Source: Leptospira andrefontaineae (lineage in GTDB: Bacteria > Spirochaetota > Leptospiria > Leptospirales > Leptospiraceae). From it: a stretch of 64,000 nucleotides of DNA. The stretch lies in NCBI RefSeq assembly GCF_004770105.1, contig NZ_RQEY01000026.1:62001-126000 (forward strand). Reading direction: 5' to 3'. Below are positions 10,373-18,146 of this stretch, in pieces (position 1 is the first letter of the stretch; each line of letters opens with the position of its first letter). A program made the position numbers and the translations under genes. Under the pieces are notes generated by a model. It was not told the origin of the DNA and made no database searches. It saw only the letters and a program-made list of their open reading frames with translations.

Positions 10373-10409
10373 ATCGAAAGTTTTTACGTGTACCACCGTA
10401 CCGGCCCCC
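10373..10409 (+). repeat. 37-bp direct repeat, second copy
   Basis: This is an exact copy of 10228-10264. Its final C-run is also the left arm of the terminator at 10406-10440, so the repeat and terminator are fused. The first copy ends in a longer C-run (seven C) but has no matching G-rich arm after it. Confidence 0.9.
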
Positions 10410-10440
10410 ACCCAAAGCAGGGTGGGGAGATCTTTTTTTT
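10406..10440 (+). terminator. Strong intrinsic terminator without an upstream protein gene
   Basis: CCCCACCC (10406-10413) pairs perfectly with GGGTGGGG (10420-10427) around AAAGCA, and eight T follow at 10433-10440. A relative lies at 11764-11787 with the same core (CCCCACCC, GAAGCC, GGGCGGGG) but without a T-run. Confidence 0.8.
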
Positions 10441-10470
10441 AAAAAATGACCCCATTACACAGTTCATCCT

Positions 10471-10585
10471 AAACTAGTAGTCGCGGCAGCGATGCGCAGG
10501 GCTTTAGTCCGGGCTTGCCCGGATGAGCGCTAATGCGCGAACCCGTAGCAGCGCGGCCCGAGCTAGGCGAGGGAGCCGCCCTGAT
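10471..10585. other. GC-rich, hairpin-dense block of unknown role
   Basis: In AT-rich surroundings this 115-base block is strongly GC-rich. It contains TCCGGGC-TT-GCCCGGA (10508-10523), GCGC-TAAT-GCGC (10527-10538) and further complementary words such as GCGCGGC and GCCGCC. It shares the word GCGA(A)CCCGTAG with the inter-repeat part of copy A (near 10272). It could be a structured RNA segment or a mobile intergenic repeat. No reading frame or known RNA family was recognised. Confidence 0.45.
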
Positions 10586-10873
10586 CATTCTTGTAAAGAG
10601 TTTTAAGAATTTATAATATTCTATTGGTCTTTTTATAGTTTTGAATAAGTTGGGAGTTGGAGATTTTTATTAGGTAGGCAGGTTTAGGATTTGCCAAAAT
10701 GATTTGGCTTTTAGCTTGGATTTCTCCGAGGACGCGGGGGGCCAAAAAGGATGGACAGACTGGAAAAACCGGGTTTTGTTGAAAAAGTAGGACCGGTTTT
10801 GGGACCGATTTTTCTATTTCTGATCTTATATATTTTTTAAACCGATCTATTCTTAAATATAAGGGGAAATCTG

Positions 10874-11623
10874 ATGTCCGGGCATAGTAAATGGGCAACG
10901 ATTAAACGCAAAAAGGACGCTATCGATTCTAAAAGAGGGGCGATTTTCACTAAGGTGGTCAAGGAGATCACAGTTGCGGCGCGTATGGGTGGAGGGGATA
11001 TTAACACTAACCCAAGGCTTCGACTTGCGGTATTGAAGGCGAAGGCCAGCAATATGCCCAAAGACAATATAGACAGGGCGATCAAAAAAGGAACTGGAGA
11101 ATTAGAAGGCGTTGTGTATGAAGAATGCCTTTATGAATGTTTCGGACCTGGTGGAACCGCGATCATGGTGGAAGCAGTAACTGATAAAAAAACCAGGACT
11201 ACGCCTGAGATCAAAAGTATTCTTACCAAGTTGGGCGGTTCTTTGGCGACTACCGGTAGCGTTAGTCGTCTTTTTGAAAGAAAAGGTATTATCGTGATCC
11301 CTTCCGATCAAATTTCCGAAGAGGAATTATTTGAATTAGCAGTTGGTGCAGGCGCAGAAGATGTTCAGAATGAAGGAGAGGTTTTCAGAGTAGTGACTTC
11401 TCCAGATGATTATGAGCCTGTTCAAACTGCTTTGAATGATAAAGGGATTAAATCGGAAGAATCTGAGATCAAGTTCGTCGCCTTAGTAGGTGCAGAAGTT
11501 TCCGATAAGGAAGTTGCAGAAAAAGTAATGAAGCTCATCGACAACTTAGAAGGTCATGATGATGTTCAGGGTGTAAACTCCAACTTCGAACTTTCTCCTG
11601 AATTAGAAAAAGAATTCGGCTAG
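10874..11623 (+). CDS. yebC: YebC/PmpR-family protein
   Basis: This 249-residue cytosolic protein has the full family length. The N terminus [14 protein letters not shown] and the following [22 protein letters not shown] are hallmark YebC segments, and the acidic middle and C-terminal domains ([18 protein letters not shown]) also fit. Members are described as DNA-binding transcription regulators, and TACO1-type members help ribosomes through proline-rich stretches. The sequence does not decide which applies. An AAGGGG lies about eight bases before the ATG. It is followed after 226 bases by ruvC, a common bacterial neighbour, but the gap is filled with repeat elements. Confidence 0.95.
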   Translation: MSGHSKWATIKRKKDAIDSKRGAIFTKVVKEITVAARMGGGDINTNPRLRLAVLKAKASNMPKDNIDRAIKKGTGELEGVVYEECLYECFGPGGTAIMVEAVTDKKTRTTPEIKSILTKLGGSLATTGSVSRLFERKGIIVIPSDQISEEELFELAVGAGAEDVQNEGEVFRVVTSPDDYEPVQTALNDKGIKSEESEIKFVALVGAEVSDKEVAEKVMKLIDNLEGHDDVQGVNSNFELSPELEKEFG

Positions 11624-11664
11624 AATTTTTCTTCTGCTTTTTTTCCGAGATCGGTGATCGGCGG

Positions 11665-11690
11665 AATCTTGTTGGAATTCCAACAAGATT
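11665..11690. repeat. Perfect 26-bp palindrome after yebC (start of copy B)
   Basis: The half-site AATCTTGTTGGAA (11665-11677) is followed directly by its exact reverse complement to 11690. It starts 42 bases after the yebC stop and could form a 13-bp hairpin followed by TTGTTAG, so it may act as a weak terminator. The core TGTTGGAATTCCAACA is the same as in copy A. Confidence 0.75.
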
Positions 11691-11787
11691 TTGTTAGAGG
11701 AAATCGGGTTGCCGATTTAAAGGATTTGTGATAGAGGGAAATTGGCTCTCCCACAGGCCACTCCCCCCACCCGAAGCCGGGCGGGGG
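11691..11787 (+). repeat. Composite intergenic element, remainder of copy B
   Basis: After the palindrome come AAATCGGGTTGC (11701-11712), GATTTGTGATA (11723-11733) and the hairpin CCCCC-A-CCCG / CGGG-C-GGGGG (11764-11787). These match copy A in order and nearly in spacing. No T-run follows the hairpin, and the 37-base repeat is absent, so this copy is shorter or decayed. Confidence 0.6.
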
Positions 11788-11802
11788 CGCCCCTTAAACC
11801 CA

Positions 11803-11818
11803 TGTAGGAACTCCTACA
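11803..11818. repeat. Short palindromic repeat TGTAGGA-N2-TCCTACA
   Basis: TGTAGGAACTCCTACA has perfect 7-base arms around AC. It lies just upstream of ruvC and is related to the repeats at 36069-36147 and, more distantly, the TGTTGGAATTCCAACA palindromes. Confidence 0.7.
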
Positions 11819-11852
11819 ACTTACTTAGAAATTTTACTCGGGAGTCTTTTTG

Positions 11853-12338
11853 GTGAAAATTTTAGGAATAGATCCTGGGTCCCATCGTCTAGGTTATTCC
11901 GTTCTCCAAAAAGATAAGTCTGTAATTCGTGTTCTCACTTACGGCACGATAGAGGTTCCGAGCGGAACGAAAAGTCCCGTTAATTTAATCGCTATTCGCA
12001 GACAGTTGGACGCAATTTTGGATGAGTATCATCCTGATCTTGCTTCTGTGGAAGAGTTATTTTTTGCCAAGAATAGAACTACTGCTGCAAGAGTTTATGA
12101 GGCGAGAGGGGTTGTTCTTCTAACATTAGGAGAGCATAATATTCCTTTAGTCGAACCGACCGCTTCCCAGATCAAGAAAGGTACTACAGGTAGTGGAACT
12201 GCAGACAAAAAAGATATTAAAGCCGCTTTAAAACTTCTTTTGGGCCTCGAAAATTTGACTGGGCATGATGATTCCTGGGATGCTATTGCGTCTGCTTATG
12301 TAGGTTTCGCGATGAGCGGCTCCTTTAGAAATAAATGA
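11853..12338 (+). CDS. ruvC: Crossover junction endodeoxyribonuclease RuvC
   Basis: RuvC cuts Holliday junctions during recombination, working with RuvAB. The protein starts [17 protein letters not shown] with the first catalytic Asp in GIDPG. The glutamate of [10 protein letters not shown] (about residue 66) and the C-terminal [12 protein letters not shown] acid cluster (about 138-148) complete the four acidic ligands. About 161 residues is normal length. A GGAG at 11841-11844 serves either TTG 11850 or GTG 11853, and I choose the GTG because family members begin at this residue. ruvA and ruvB are not next to it; the next gene is a lipoprotein. Confidence 0.95.
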   Translation: MKILGIDPGSHRLGYSVLQKDKSVIRVLTYGTIEVPSGTKSPVNLIAIRRQLDAILDEYHPDLASVEELFFAKNRTTAARVYEARGVVLLTLGEHNIPLVEPTASQIKKGTTGSGTADKKDIKAALKLLLGLENLTGHDDSWDAIASAYVGFAMSGSFRNK

Positions 12339-12353
12339 TATATTGGAGGATCT

Positions 12354-12944
12354 ATGGATCGAAAAATTTACCCTTTAGTGATCTTGGCTTTTTTGCCTTT
12401 GCTTGCTTTCTGCTCTAAAAAAATACAATTAACCGCTTTCGAAGAGAATGGTGTTTATGGTTATAAGGACCAGAATGGAAAAGTCCAGATCTCTCCTCAA
12501 TATTCGCTCGCTTACGATTTTAATGAGAATGGTGTGGGTTTTTCTTTTAGTAAAGATGGATGGATCTGTATAGATTCTCAAAACAAGGTCTTATTGAATA
12601 CCTTTACCTTCGACAATGGCCCCGATTATTTTTCAGAAGGTCTGGCTCGATTTGTTGAAAATTCTAAATTCGGTTTTTTTGATGCTTCTTGTAAGAAGGT
12701 GATCTCAGCGAATTATGATTTTGCTTTTCCGATCCGAGAAGGTTTTTCAATCGTTTGTAACGGTTGTAAGTCGGTGAGCGACGGAGAACATTCTACGATC
12801 GAAGGTGGAAAATACGGTTTGATCGATAAAGCTGGAAAGATTGTAGTTCAAGTCGAATATGATTTCCTTTCGGAAATCAATCCGGAGACTAAAACATTAC
12901 TCGGATCTAAGGGCGGCTCTAAACAAGAGATCCGCCTTCCTTAA
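12354..12944 (+). CDS. WG-repeat lipoprotein
   Basis: The 196-residue protein has a lipoprotein signal (LAFLPLLAFC) with the lipidated cysteine near residue 20. The body consists of WG/KWG-type repeats: GVYGYKDQNGKVQISPQY, SKFGFFDASCKKVISANY and GKYGLIDKAGKIVVQVEY follow the usual pattern of a G-[YFW]-G turn, a short strand, and a closing Y/F with variable spacing. Such repeats form beta-structured surface or binding modules of unknown function. A GGAGG is well placed before the ATG. It starts 15 bases after ruvC and may be co-transcribed with it. Its end faces crcB. Confidence 0.8.
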   Translation: MDRKIYPLVILAFLPLLAFCSKKIQLTAFEENGVYGYKDQNGKVQISPQYSLAYDFNENGVGFSFSKDGWICIDSQNKVLLNTFTFDNGPDYFSEGLARFVENSKFGFFDASCKKVISANYDFAFPIREGFSIVCNGCKSVSDGEHSTIEGGKYGLIDKAGKIVVQVEYDFLSEINPETKTLLGSKGGSKQEIRLP

Positions 12945-12957
12945 GATCGATCACTTC

Positions 12958-13314
12958 TTATTTACTTAAATATACTCCTATGAGCACGGCGGCGATACAA
13001 ACTGTCGTGCTAAGAAGTATATATGCAAAAAAACTAAAATAACTTCCTGATTGGAGTAGTTTCAGGTTTTCTAAAGCAAAAGCCGAGAAGGTCGTAAATC
13101 CTCCGCAAAATCCTACTGTTGCAAATAATCTGATTTCTTCAGAGATTTTTCCTTGGGATAATCCGAAAAATATTCCGATCAGCAGTGAACCTGCTATATT
13201 TACTACAAATGTAGAAAGAGGGAATATGCCGAAATCTTTAGGGATCGTTTGAGATATCATGTATCTACAAACTGATCCTAAAAATCCTCCTAGCCCTACG
13301 ATTAGGAGATTCAT
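12958..13314 (-). CDS. crcB: Fluoride ion channel CrcB/Fluc
   Basis: Fluc channels export toxic fluoride as dual-topology dimers. The 118-residue protein has four hydrophobic helices, the opening [15 protein letters not shown], the [16 protein letters not shown] helix with its conserved Asn, and the signature [15 protein letters not shown] (about 69-83). A single gene suggests a homodimer. It overlaps coaX by four bases (ATGA) and is the last gene of birA-coaX-crcB. No fluoride riboswitch is possible immediately upstream because the gene starts inside coaX. Confidence 0.95.
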   Translation of the reverse strand: MNLLIVGLGGFLGSVCRYMISQTIPKDFGIFPLSTFVVNIAGSLLIGIFFGLSQGKISEEIRLFATVGFCGGFTTFSAFALENLKLLQSGSYFSFFAYILLSTTVCIAAVLIGVYLSK

Positions 13315-14087
13315 TTTGCATTATCTTCGTATAAGATTTGTAGTCCTCTTAAAGTAAGCAGAGGCTCTATTCTATCAAAAATTTTAGGATTCGCCGCATG
13401 GATGGTGGTTACTAGTCCACCGGTCCCGATCACTCTATAATCATTTCCATGCGCTGCTCTAACTTCTTTGATGATCCCTTCTAAAAGACCGATCCATCCA
13501 AAGAAAAATCCTGCCTGTATAGATTCTATAGTAGAATCTCCTAATATTTTAGAAGGAGCTTGGAATACGATCGGAGGTAATTGTGCAGTGTTTCTGGTCA
13601 GAGCATCCATAGAACCTTTAAGTCCTGGGGCGATCACTCCTCCCAAATAATCAGGAGTATCATCTACAACACAGAATGTGGTAGCAGTTCCTAAATCTAT
13701 GATGATTGATTTGCCGGGATGATCCTTTACCGCGGCGGCTGCGTTTACTAATCTATCAGCGCCTATCTCAAAAGGTCGGGGATACTTGATCCCGAAAGGC
13801 AACTTCATCTGATACTGAACTCTGATCGGTTCTATCTGAAACCAATCCTGTATCATTCTTTCTATGATAGGATTCAACTGAGGAACCACAGAAGAATAGA
13901 TTCCGCCTACAATTTGGCTGCTATCTATTTCGAATTCTCGGAGGAAACCTTTGAGATAAAGTCCCATTTCATCGGAAGTTCTATCTCTTCGAGTAACTGT
14001 TCTTCTATGAAAAATCGGCTCTTTGGAACCGTTCTTATAAATACCAAAGACAGTGTTGGTATTCCCAACGTCGATTACTAGGATCAT
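13311..14087 (-). CDS. coaX: Type III pantothenate kinase
   Basis: CoaX phosphorylates pantothenate, the first step of coenzyme A synthesis, and is the feedback-resistant type. The protein opens [17 protein letters not shown], the phosphate-binding motif with catalytic Asp6. It also has [12 protein letters not shown], the pantothenate-binding [11 protein letters not shown] and [12 protein letters not shown], and GGVIAPGL. The frame continues upstream, but the ATG at 14087 lies one base after the birA stop and begins exactly at the motif. It is coupled to crcB by a four-base overlap. Its place beside birA groups two acyl-carrier cofactor genes. Confidence 0.95.
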   Translation of the reverse strand: MILVIDVGNTNTVFGIYKNGSKEPIFHRRTVTRRDRTSDEMGLYLKGFLREFEIDSSQIVGGIYSSVVPQLNPIIERMIQDWFQIEPIRVQYQMKLPFGIKYPRPFEIGADRLVNAAAAVKDHPGKSIIIDLGTATTFCVVDDTPDYLGGVIAPGLKGSMDALTRNTAQLPPIVFQAPSKILGDSTIESIQAGFFFGWIGLLEGIIKEVRAAHGNDYRVIGTGGLVTTIHAANPKIFDRIEPLLTLRGLQILYEDNAK

Positions 14088-14088
14088 T

Positions 14089-14838
14089 CTATCCCAAGGA
14101 CCTAAAATCCTCGGGGCTGTCAATGAATTCGACCATGTTTCCGACCGAGGTCCGGGCTAATAATTTTCCTTCTTCATTCACTCCTAACAAGGTTGCGGTT
14201 TTTTGTTCTCCACTTTCTGTCCAGGCAATCGTTTCTCCCTTCCAAAGAAGTTTTTCATTGATGAATTCTATTCTTTTGTCTCCGTCTGAAATTGCTAATA
14301 CTGCATCGTTTAGAAGTGGAAGTAATGTTTCTAAAAATCGGGTCCTTCTTCCTTTTTCGTTTTGGTCCCTAGTGACAAATCCTGCGTCGCTCAGATAATC
14401 CGGAATTTCAGTGCCATACAGATTGGCTCCAATACCCAAGATCCAATCCCAAACTTCTCCTTCTTTTTCCGTTTCTATCAATATACCGCAGACTTTCTTT
14501 CCATTTAAATAGATATCGTTCGGCCATTTGATCCTAAGATCTTTTTTGCTGGCAGAAGGATATACGGACAAAATTGCCTTTGCTACCGCGACTCCAATAT
14601 ATAGGGAGAATAGTCCGGGAGAAGATAGGTTGGAATCAGAGGAAAATTTGCCTGAAAAAATAAAAGGTTCTTCTCCCAATATGCTCCAGGTTTTTCCTTT
14701 TCTGCCCCTTCCGGAAGATTGAAAATCCGCTAGGATCCAAGACCCTGGTGGGAATTCCTTACCTTTTAGGATAGTATTCGTAGAACCTGCTTCCGAGAGA
14801 AATATTCCTTTTTCGGGATCCAATAATTGAAACGACAT
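14089..14838 (-). CDS. birA: Biotin--[acetyl-CoA-carboxylase] ligase
   Basis: This enzyme activates biotin as biotinyl-AMP and attaches it to the biotin carrier of acetyl-CoA carboxylase. The 249-residue protein has the catalytic core only: [10 protein letters not shown], the [11 protein letters not shown] adenylate-binding loop, [22 protein letters not shown] and a short C-terminal SH3-like domain. The N-terminal helix-turn-helix found in the regulatory E. coli form is missing, so it should not act as a repressor. It is the first gene of birA-coaX-crcB and is divergent from the RND pump over a 125-base spacer. Confidence 0.93.
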   Translation of the reverse strand: MSFQLLDPEKGIFLSEAGSTNTILKGKEFPPGSWILADFQSSGRGRKGKTWSILGEEPFIFSGKFSSDSNLSSPGLFSLYIGVAVAKAILSVYPSASKKDLRIKWPNDIYLNGKKVCGILIETEKEGEVWDWILGIGANLYGTEIPDYLSDAGFVTRDQNEKGRRTRFLETLLPLLNDAVLAISDGDKRIEFINEKLLWKGETIAWTESGEQKTATLLGVNEEGKLLARTSVGNMVEFIDSPEDFRSLG

Positions 14839-14963
14839 GAGTTCTGTTTAGTACACTTTTCCGATCCTTCGGACAAGAAAAAATCTGGCACTTGCACGAA
14901 AAAGACAGGTCCTATTACTAAACAAAAATTCCTCCCTACAAATATATATAGAAAGAGGTTCCT

Positions 14964-17900
14964 TTGAAACTTTCTGAGGTTTCTATTCGCAATCCAATTT
15001 TCGCATGGATGATGATGGCAGCTATCATCCTGTTAGGAAGTATCGGCTTCTCCCGTATGGGTCTTTCCCAGATGCCAGATGTGGACTTCCCGATCGTAAA
15101 CGTTACCCTTAACTTGACGGGGGCAAACGCTCAGGTTATGGAGACTGACGTTGTCGATCCTATCGAAGAAGTTCTAATGACTGTCCAAGGTGTTGTAGAA
15201 GTTCGTTCCGTTTCTACCGACGGTTCGGCGACCATCACTGTGGAGTTGGAACTTAAACGAGACGTGGATGTTGCCGTCCAAGAGATCCAAACTAAGATCG
15301 CTCAGGTAAGTAATAAACTTCCGGATGATCTGGATCCCGCGATCATCATGAAATCTAATCCGGATGACCAGCCGATTATCTGGGTTGCATTAACTGCTCC
15401 AAACAGAAGTGACCAAGAGAAGATGATCTTCGTAAAGACCAGGCTCAAGGATAAGTTCCAAGAAATTCCTGGAGTAGGGGAGATCATACTCGGCGGTTAT
15501 GTGGACCGTACAATCAATGTGTTCTTGGATCCGATCCGTCTCTTGAGAGCTGAACTTACAGTAAACGATATCATCAATACATTAACGGAACAGAATATAG
15601 AAGTTCCTTCCGGAAGAGTACAAAATAAACTTTCTGAAGTTTCCTTAAGGGCGGTGGGAGATGTTCCAACTGTAGAACAATTTTCTAATATATATATCAA
15701 CTCCAGAAGTGGCGCCGCTATGTTCCGCCCGATTCGTTTAAGAGAAGTCGCCAAGATCGAAGATGGTTTGGATGAGATCAGAAGAATTTCCAGATTTAAC
15801 GGAGTTTCTTCAGTCGGCCTTGGGATCAAAAAGATCAAGGGTGCAAACGCTGTAGATGTCGGGGATCTTGTAAAGGAGAAGGTAGAAGAACTTAAGCCGA
15901 CTCTTCCTCCCGGATTCGAGCTGAATATTTCCAATGATAATACCACTTTTATCAGAGACTCGGTTCACGAATTAGTTTTTACTCTTATACTTTCTGCGGT
16001 GCTTACAGGAATTGTATGTAGATTGTTCTTAGGAAATTGGAGTAGTACTTGGAACGTTCTTCTTGCAATTCCTACTTCTGTGATGGGAACTTTTTTGATC
16101 CTATATTTTGCAGGTTTTACATTAAACACATTCACATTACTCGGACTCTCTTTAGCGACAGGTATAGTTGTGGATGATGCAATTATGGTACTGGAAAATA
16201 TCAGTAGGCATAGAGAATCCGGAAAAACTTGGTTTCAGGCGTCGTTGGATGGAGCATCGGAGATCAGATTCGCTGCATTAGCCGCAACACTTGCAATCAT
16301 TGCAATATTCCTTCCCGTTGCGTTTATGTCTGGGATTATAGGCCGTTACTTTTTGGAGTTCGGAGTTACAGTTTCAGTAGCGGTGGCTCTTTCTCTTTTT
16401 GAAGCATTAAGTTTTACTCCTATGAGGGCTTCTCGTTATAGAGAGAGTAAGGAGGCCCAGAAAAAACAAAAATCCAAATCACCGTTCACCTTACCTGCGG
16501 ATACTTTCTTTTCTAAACTTAAGAATGTCGCGGATCGTTTTTCCTTTTTCAAAAGAATGGATCCAGTCATAGAAAACTTTTTACAATTTTCGGAAAGGAT
16601 CTATGGGAAAGTTTTGGAATTTGTAATTCGTAAACCTGGAACAGTGATCGTTTCTTCTATTCTATTTTTCGCATTCTCCCTTATATTTTTGTTTTTATTG
16701 AAGAAGGAGTTCATTCCTCCCCAAGACATGGGAAGATTTATTGTCAGAGCAAAAATGCCTATAGGTTCTTCTATCATTCGTACAGATGAAGCAATGAAGA
16801 AGGTGGAAGGTTATCTCAGTTCTCGCCCAATCGTGGAAAAATACATGAGCAACGTAGGTGGAATGGGAGGAACAGAATCCAATACAGGTATGTTCTTCGT
16901 CACCATGAAGGATATGGGGAAACGTCCTAAGAGTAAAAAGACGGGAAGAGAGATCACTCAATCGGAAGTGTTTGGGGAATTCAGAAAGAACCTGAAAGAA
17001 CTTGTGCCCGAAGCAAAATTCTCCGTCCAAGATCTTTCTCAAAGAGGTTTTAGCGCGGGAAGAGGTTATCCGGTCGAGTTGGTTTTGACCGGACCCGATT
17101 GGGCAACACTCGCAAAACTTTCGGATTCTATCCGAGAAAAATTAGATTCTTCTAAAACGATTTTGGATATAGATACCGATTACGTTTCCGGACAACCGGA
17201 AGTGAAAATCCTTCCGAATAGAGAAGCAGCCGCAGTTCGCGGTGTGAGTATGGCGAATATCGGTAATACCATCGGACCTTTGATGGGAGGACGTAACGTA
17301 AGTCGTTTTACTGAGAATGGTAGAAGTTTCGATGTAAGAGTCAAAATAGACAAGGACAAAGGAGAAAGTACGGATATTATTCCTAATATCGGTGTTAGGA
17401 ACACTTACGGAGAGATCGTCCGTTTGAAAGACGTCTTAGTCCTTCAGGCAACAAACACTCTTAAAAATATCACCAGAGTGAATCGAGACAGATCTATTAA
17501 AATTTTTGGAAACCCTCCTAAGGAAAAAGGGCAAACCTGGGCGACAAGCGAAGCAATTCGTATCGCAACTGAAATGCTTCCTGAAGGTTATCATGTAGAA
17601 GTTACAGGTTCTGCAAAGACCGCTTCCGATTCGCAGTCCAGTTTGTCGGGTGCTCTAATTTTAGGGATCATCATGTCTTTTATGATCTTGGCAAGCCAGT
17701 TCAATAGTTTGAAACAACCTTTCTACATTCTTCTTTCCATGCCGTTTAGTTTTTCAGGTGCGTTAATCGCTCTTTGGATAGCTGGTCAGTCCTTCAATAT
17801 GTATAGTTTTATAGGATTAATTTTGCTATTGGGACTTGTGAAGAAGAACTCAATTCTCTTAGTGGAATTTGTAAATCATGTCAGAAGTGAAGGGAAGAAT

Positions 17901-18146
17901 ATTGCGGATGCTATCAGGATCGGTTGCCCTGTCCGTTTAAGGCCGGTGCTGATGACGACATTCTCTTCGATTGCGGCGGCTATTCCTCCTGCTTTGGCGT
18001 TGGGGCCGGGAGCGGAAACTAGGATCCCAATGGCGATTACAATCTTGGGTGGCCTGATCGTTTCTACATTGATCACTTTGGTGGTCGTCCCTGCCGCTTA
18101 TTATCTTATGGAAAATGAGAAAGATGAAGTTCGTAGATACTCTTAA
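14964..18146 (+). CDS. RND-family efflux pump inner-membrane subunit
   Basis: This 1060-residue proton-driven exporter has the full AcrB/MdtB length. It starts MKLSEVSIRNPIFAWMM, with the periplasmic porter region after QMPDVDFPIVNV. The proton-relay aspartates are in GIVVDDAIMVLENISRHR and the relay lysine is in GLVKKNSILLVEFVNHVR. The second large periplasmic loop (about 575-880) and the six final helices are intact. No periplasmic adaptor (HlyD/AcrA type) gene lies beside it, though the downstream TolC-like gene overlaps it by 32 bases. Substrates are unknown; drugs, metals or lipids are all possible. Confidence 0.93.
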   Translation: MKLSEVSIRNPIFAWMMMAAIILLGSIGFSRMGLSQMPDVDFPIVNVTLNLTGANAQVMETDVVDPIEEVLMTVQGVVEVRSVSTDGSATITVELELKRDVDVAVQEIQTKIAQVSNKLPDDLDPAIIMKSNPDDQPIIWVALTAPNRSDQEKMIFVKTRLKDKFQEIPGVGEIILGGYVDRTINVFLDPIRLLRAELTVNDIINTLTEQNIEVPSGRVQNKLSEVSLRAVGDVPTVEQFSNIYINSRSGAAMFRPIRLREVAKIEDGLDEIRRISRFNGVSSVGLGIKKIKGANAVDVGDLVKEKVEELKPTLPPGFELNISNDNTTFIRDSVHELVFTLILSAVLTGIVCRLFLGNWSSTWNVLLAIPTSVMGTFLILYFAGFTLNTFTLLGLSLATGIVVDDAIMVLENISRHRESGKTWFQASLDGASEIRFAALAATLAIIAIFLPVAFMSGIIGRYFLEFGVTVSVAVALSLFEALSFTPMRASRYRESKEAQKKQKSKSPFTLPADTFFSKLKNVADRFSFFKRMDPVIENFLQFSERIYGKVLEFVIRKPGTVIVSSILFFAFSLIFLFLLKKEFIPPQDMGRFIVRAKMPIGSSIIRTDEAMKKVEGYLSSRPIVEKYMSNVGGMGGTESNTGMFFVTMKDMGKRPKSKKTGREITQSEVFGEFRKNLKELVPEAKFSVQDLSQRGFSAGRGYPVELVLTGPDWATLAKLSDSIREKLDSSKTILDIDTDYVSGQPEVKILPNREAAAVRGVSMANIGNTIGPLMGGRNVSRFTENGRSFDVRVKIDKDKGESTDIIPNIGVRNTYGEIVRLKDVLVLQATNTLKNITRVNRDRSIKIFGNPPKEKGQTWATSEAIRIATEMLPEGYHVEVTGSAKTASDSQSSLSGALILGIIMSFMILASQFNSLKQPFYILLSMPFSFSGALIALWIAGQSFNMYSFIGLILLLGLVKKNSILLVEFVNHVRSEGKNIADAIRIGCPVRLRPVLMTTFSSIAAAIPPALALGPGAETRIPMAITILGGLIVSTLITLVVVPAAYYLMENEKDEVRRYS

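Larger units (their letters stand above)
10153..10440 (+). repeat. Composite intergenic element, copy A
   Basis: The element opens with the perfect palindrome ATGTTGGAATTCCAACAT (10153-10170), continues with AAATCGGTTGC (10186-10196) and GATTTGTGATA (10207-10217), and closes with a C-rich/G-rich hairpin (10406-10427). The same blocks in the same order and strand occur downstream of yebC (copy B, 11665-11787). In both copies the distance from palindrome centre to GATTTGTGATA is 46 bases. The shared spacing makes common descent much more likely than chance. Copy A is longer because it holds two 37-base repeats and about 108 bases between them. Confidence 0.65.
10230..10440 (+). ncRNA. Candidate small RNA ending at an orphan terminator
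   Basis: A strong rho-independent terminator at 10406-10440 points rightwards, but the nearest gene to its left (the LytTR regulator) is on the other strand, so nothing annotated is being terminated. The sequence before it is GC-rich compared with its surroundings, repeated and non-coding. A transcript starting somewhere in 10170-10250 would be about 200 nt long. The 5' end is not defined; no clear promoter was recognised. It could instead be a decayed repeat that only looks like a gene. Confidence 0.35.
9945..10873. other. Gene-free structured region between the LytTR regulator and yebC
   Basis: No convincing protein gene lies in these 929 bases; the open frames here lack family resemblance and ribosome sites. 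The left part (9945-10150) is AT-rich and should hold the promoter of the regulator/kinase operon. From 10153 on there is a perfect palindrome, two exact 37-base direct repeats, a strong plus-strand terminator and a GC-rich, hairpin-dense block, all listed separately. The last part (10590-10873) is AT-rich again and leads into yebC. Confidence 0.7.

Noticed and set aside
10228..10409. The 37-bp repeats look like a minimal CRISPR array (repeat length, one spacer).
   Set aside because: There are only two copies, the gap is 108 bases, and no cas gene or leader was seen. The second copy merges into a terminator, which fits an RNA or repeat element better.
10611..10898. Minus-strand frame of 95 codons upstream of yebC.
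   Set aside because: It overlaps the yebC start and has no recognisable domain, ribosome site or conserved feature.
12958..14087. A fluoride riboswitch for crcB.
   Set aside because: crcB starts inside the end of coaX, so its leader would have to lie within coaX coding sequence; no such structure was seen.
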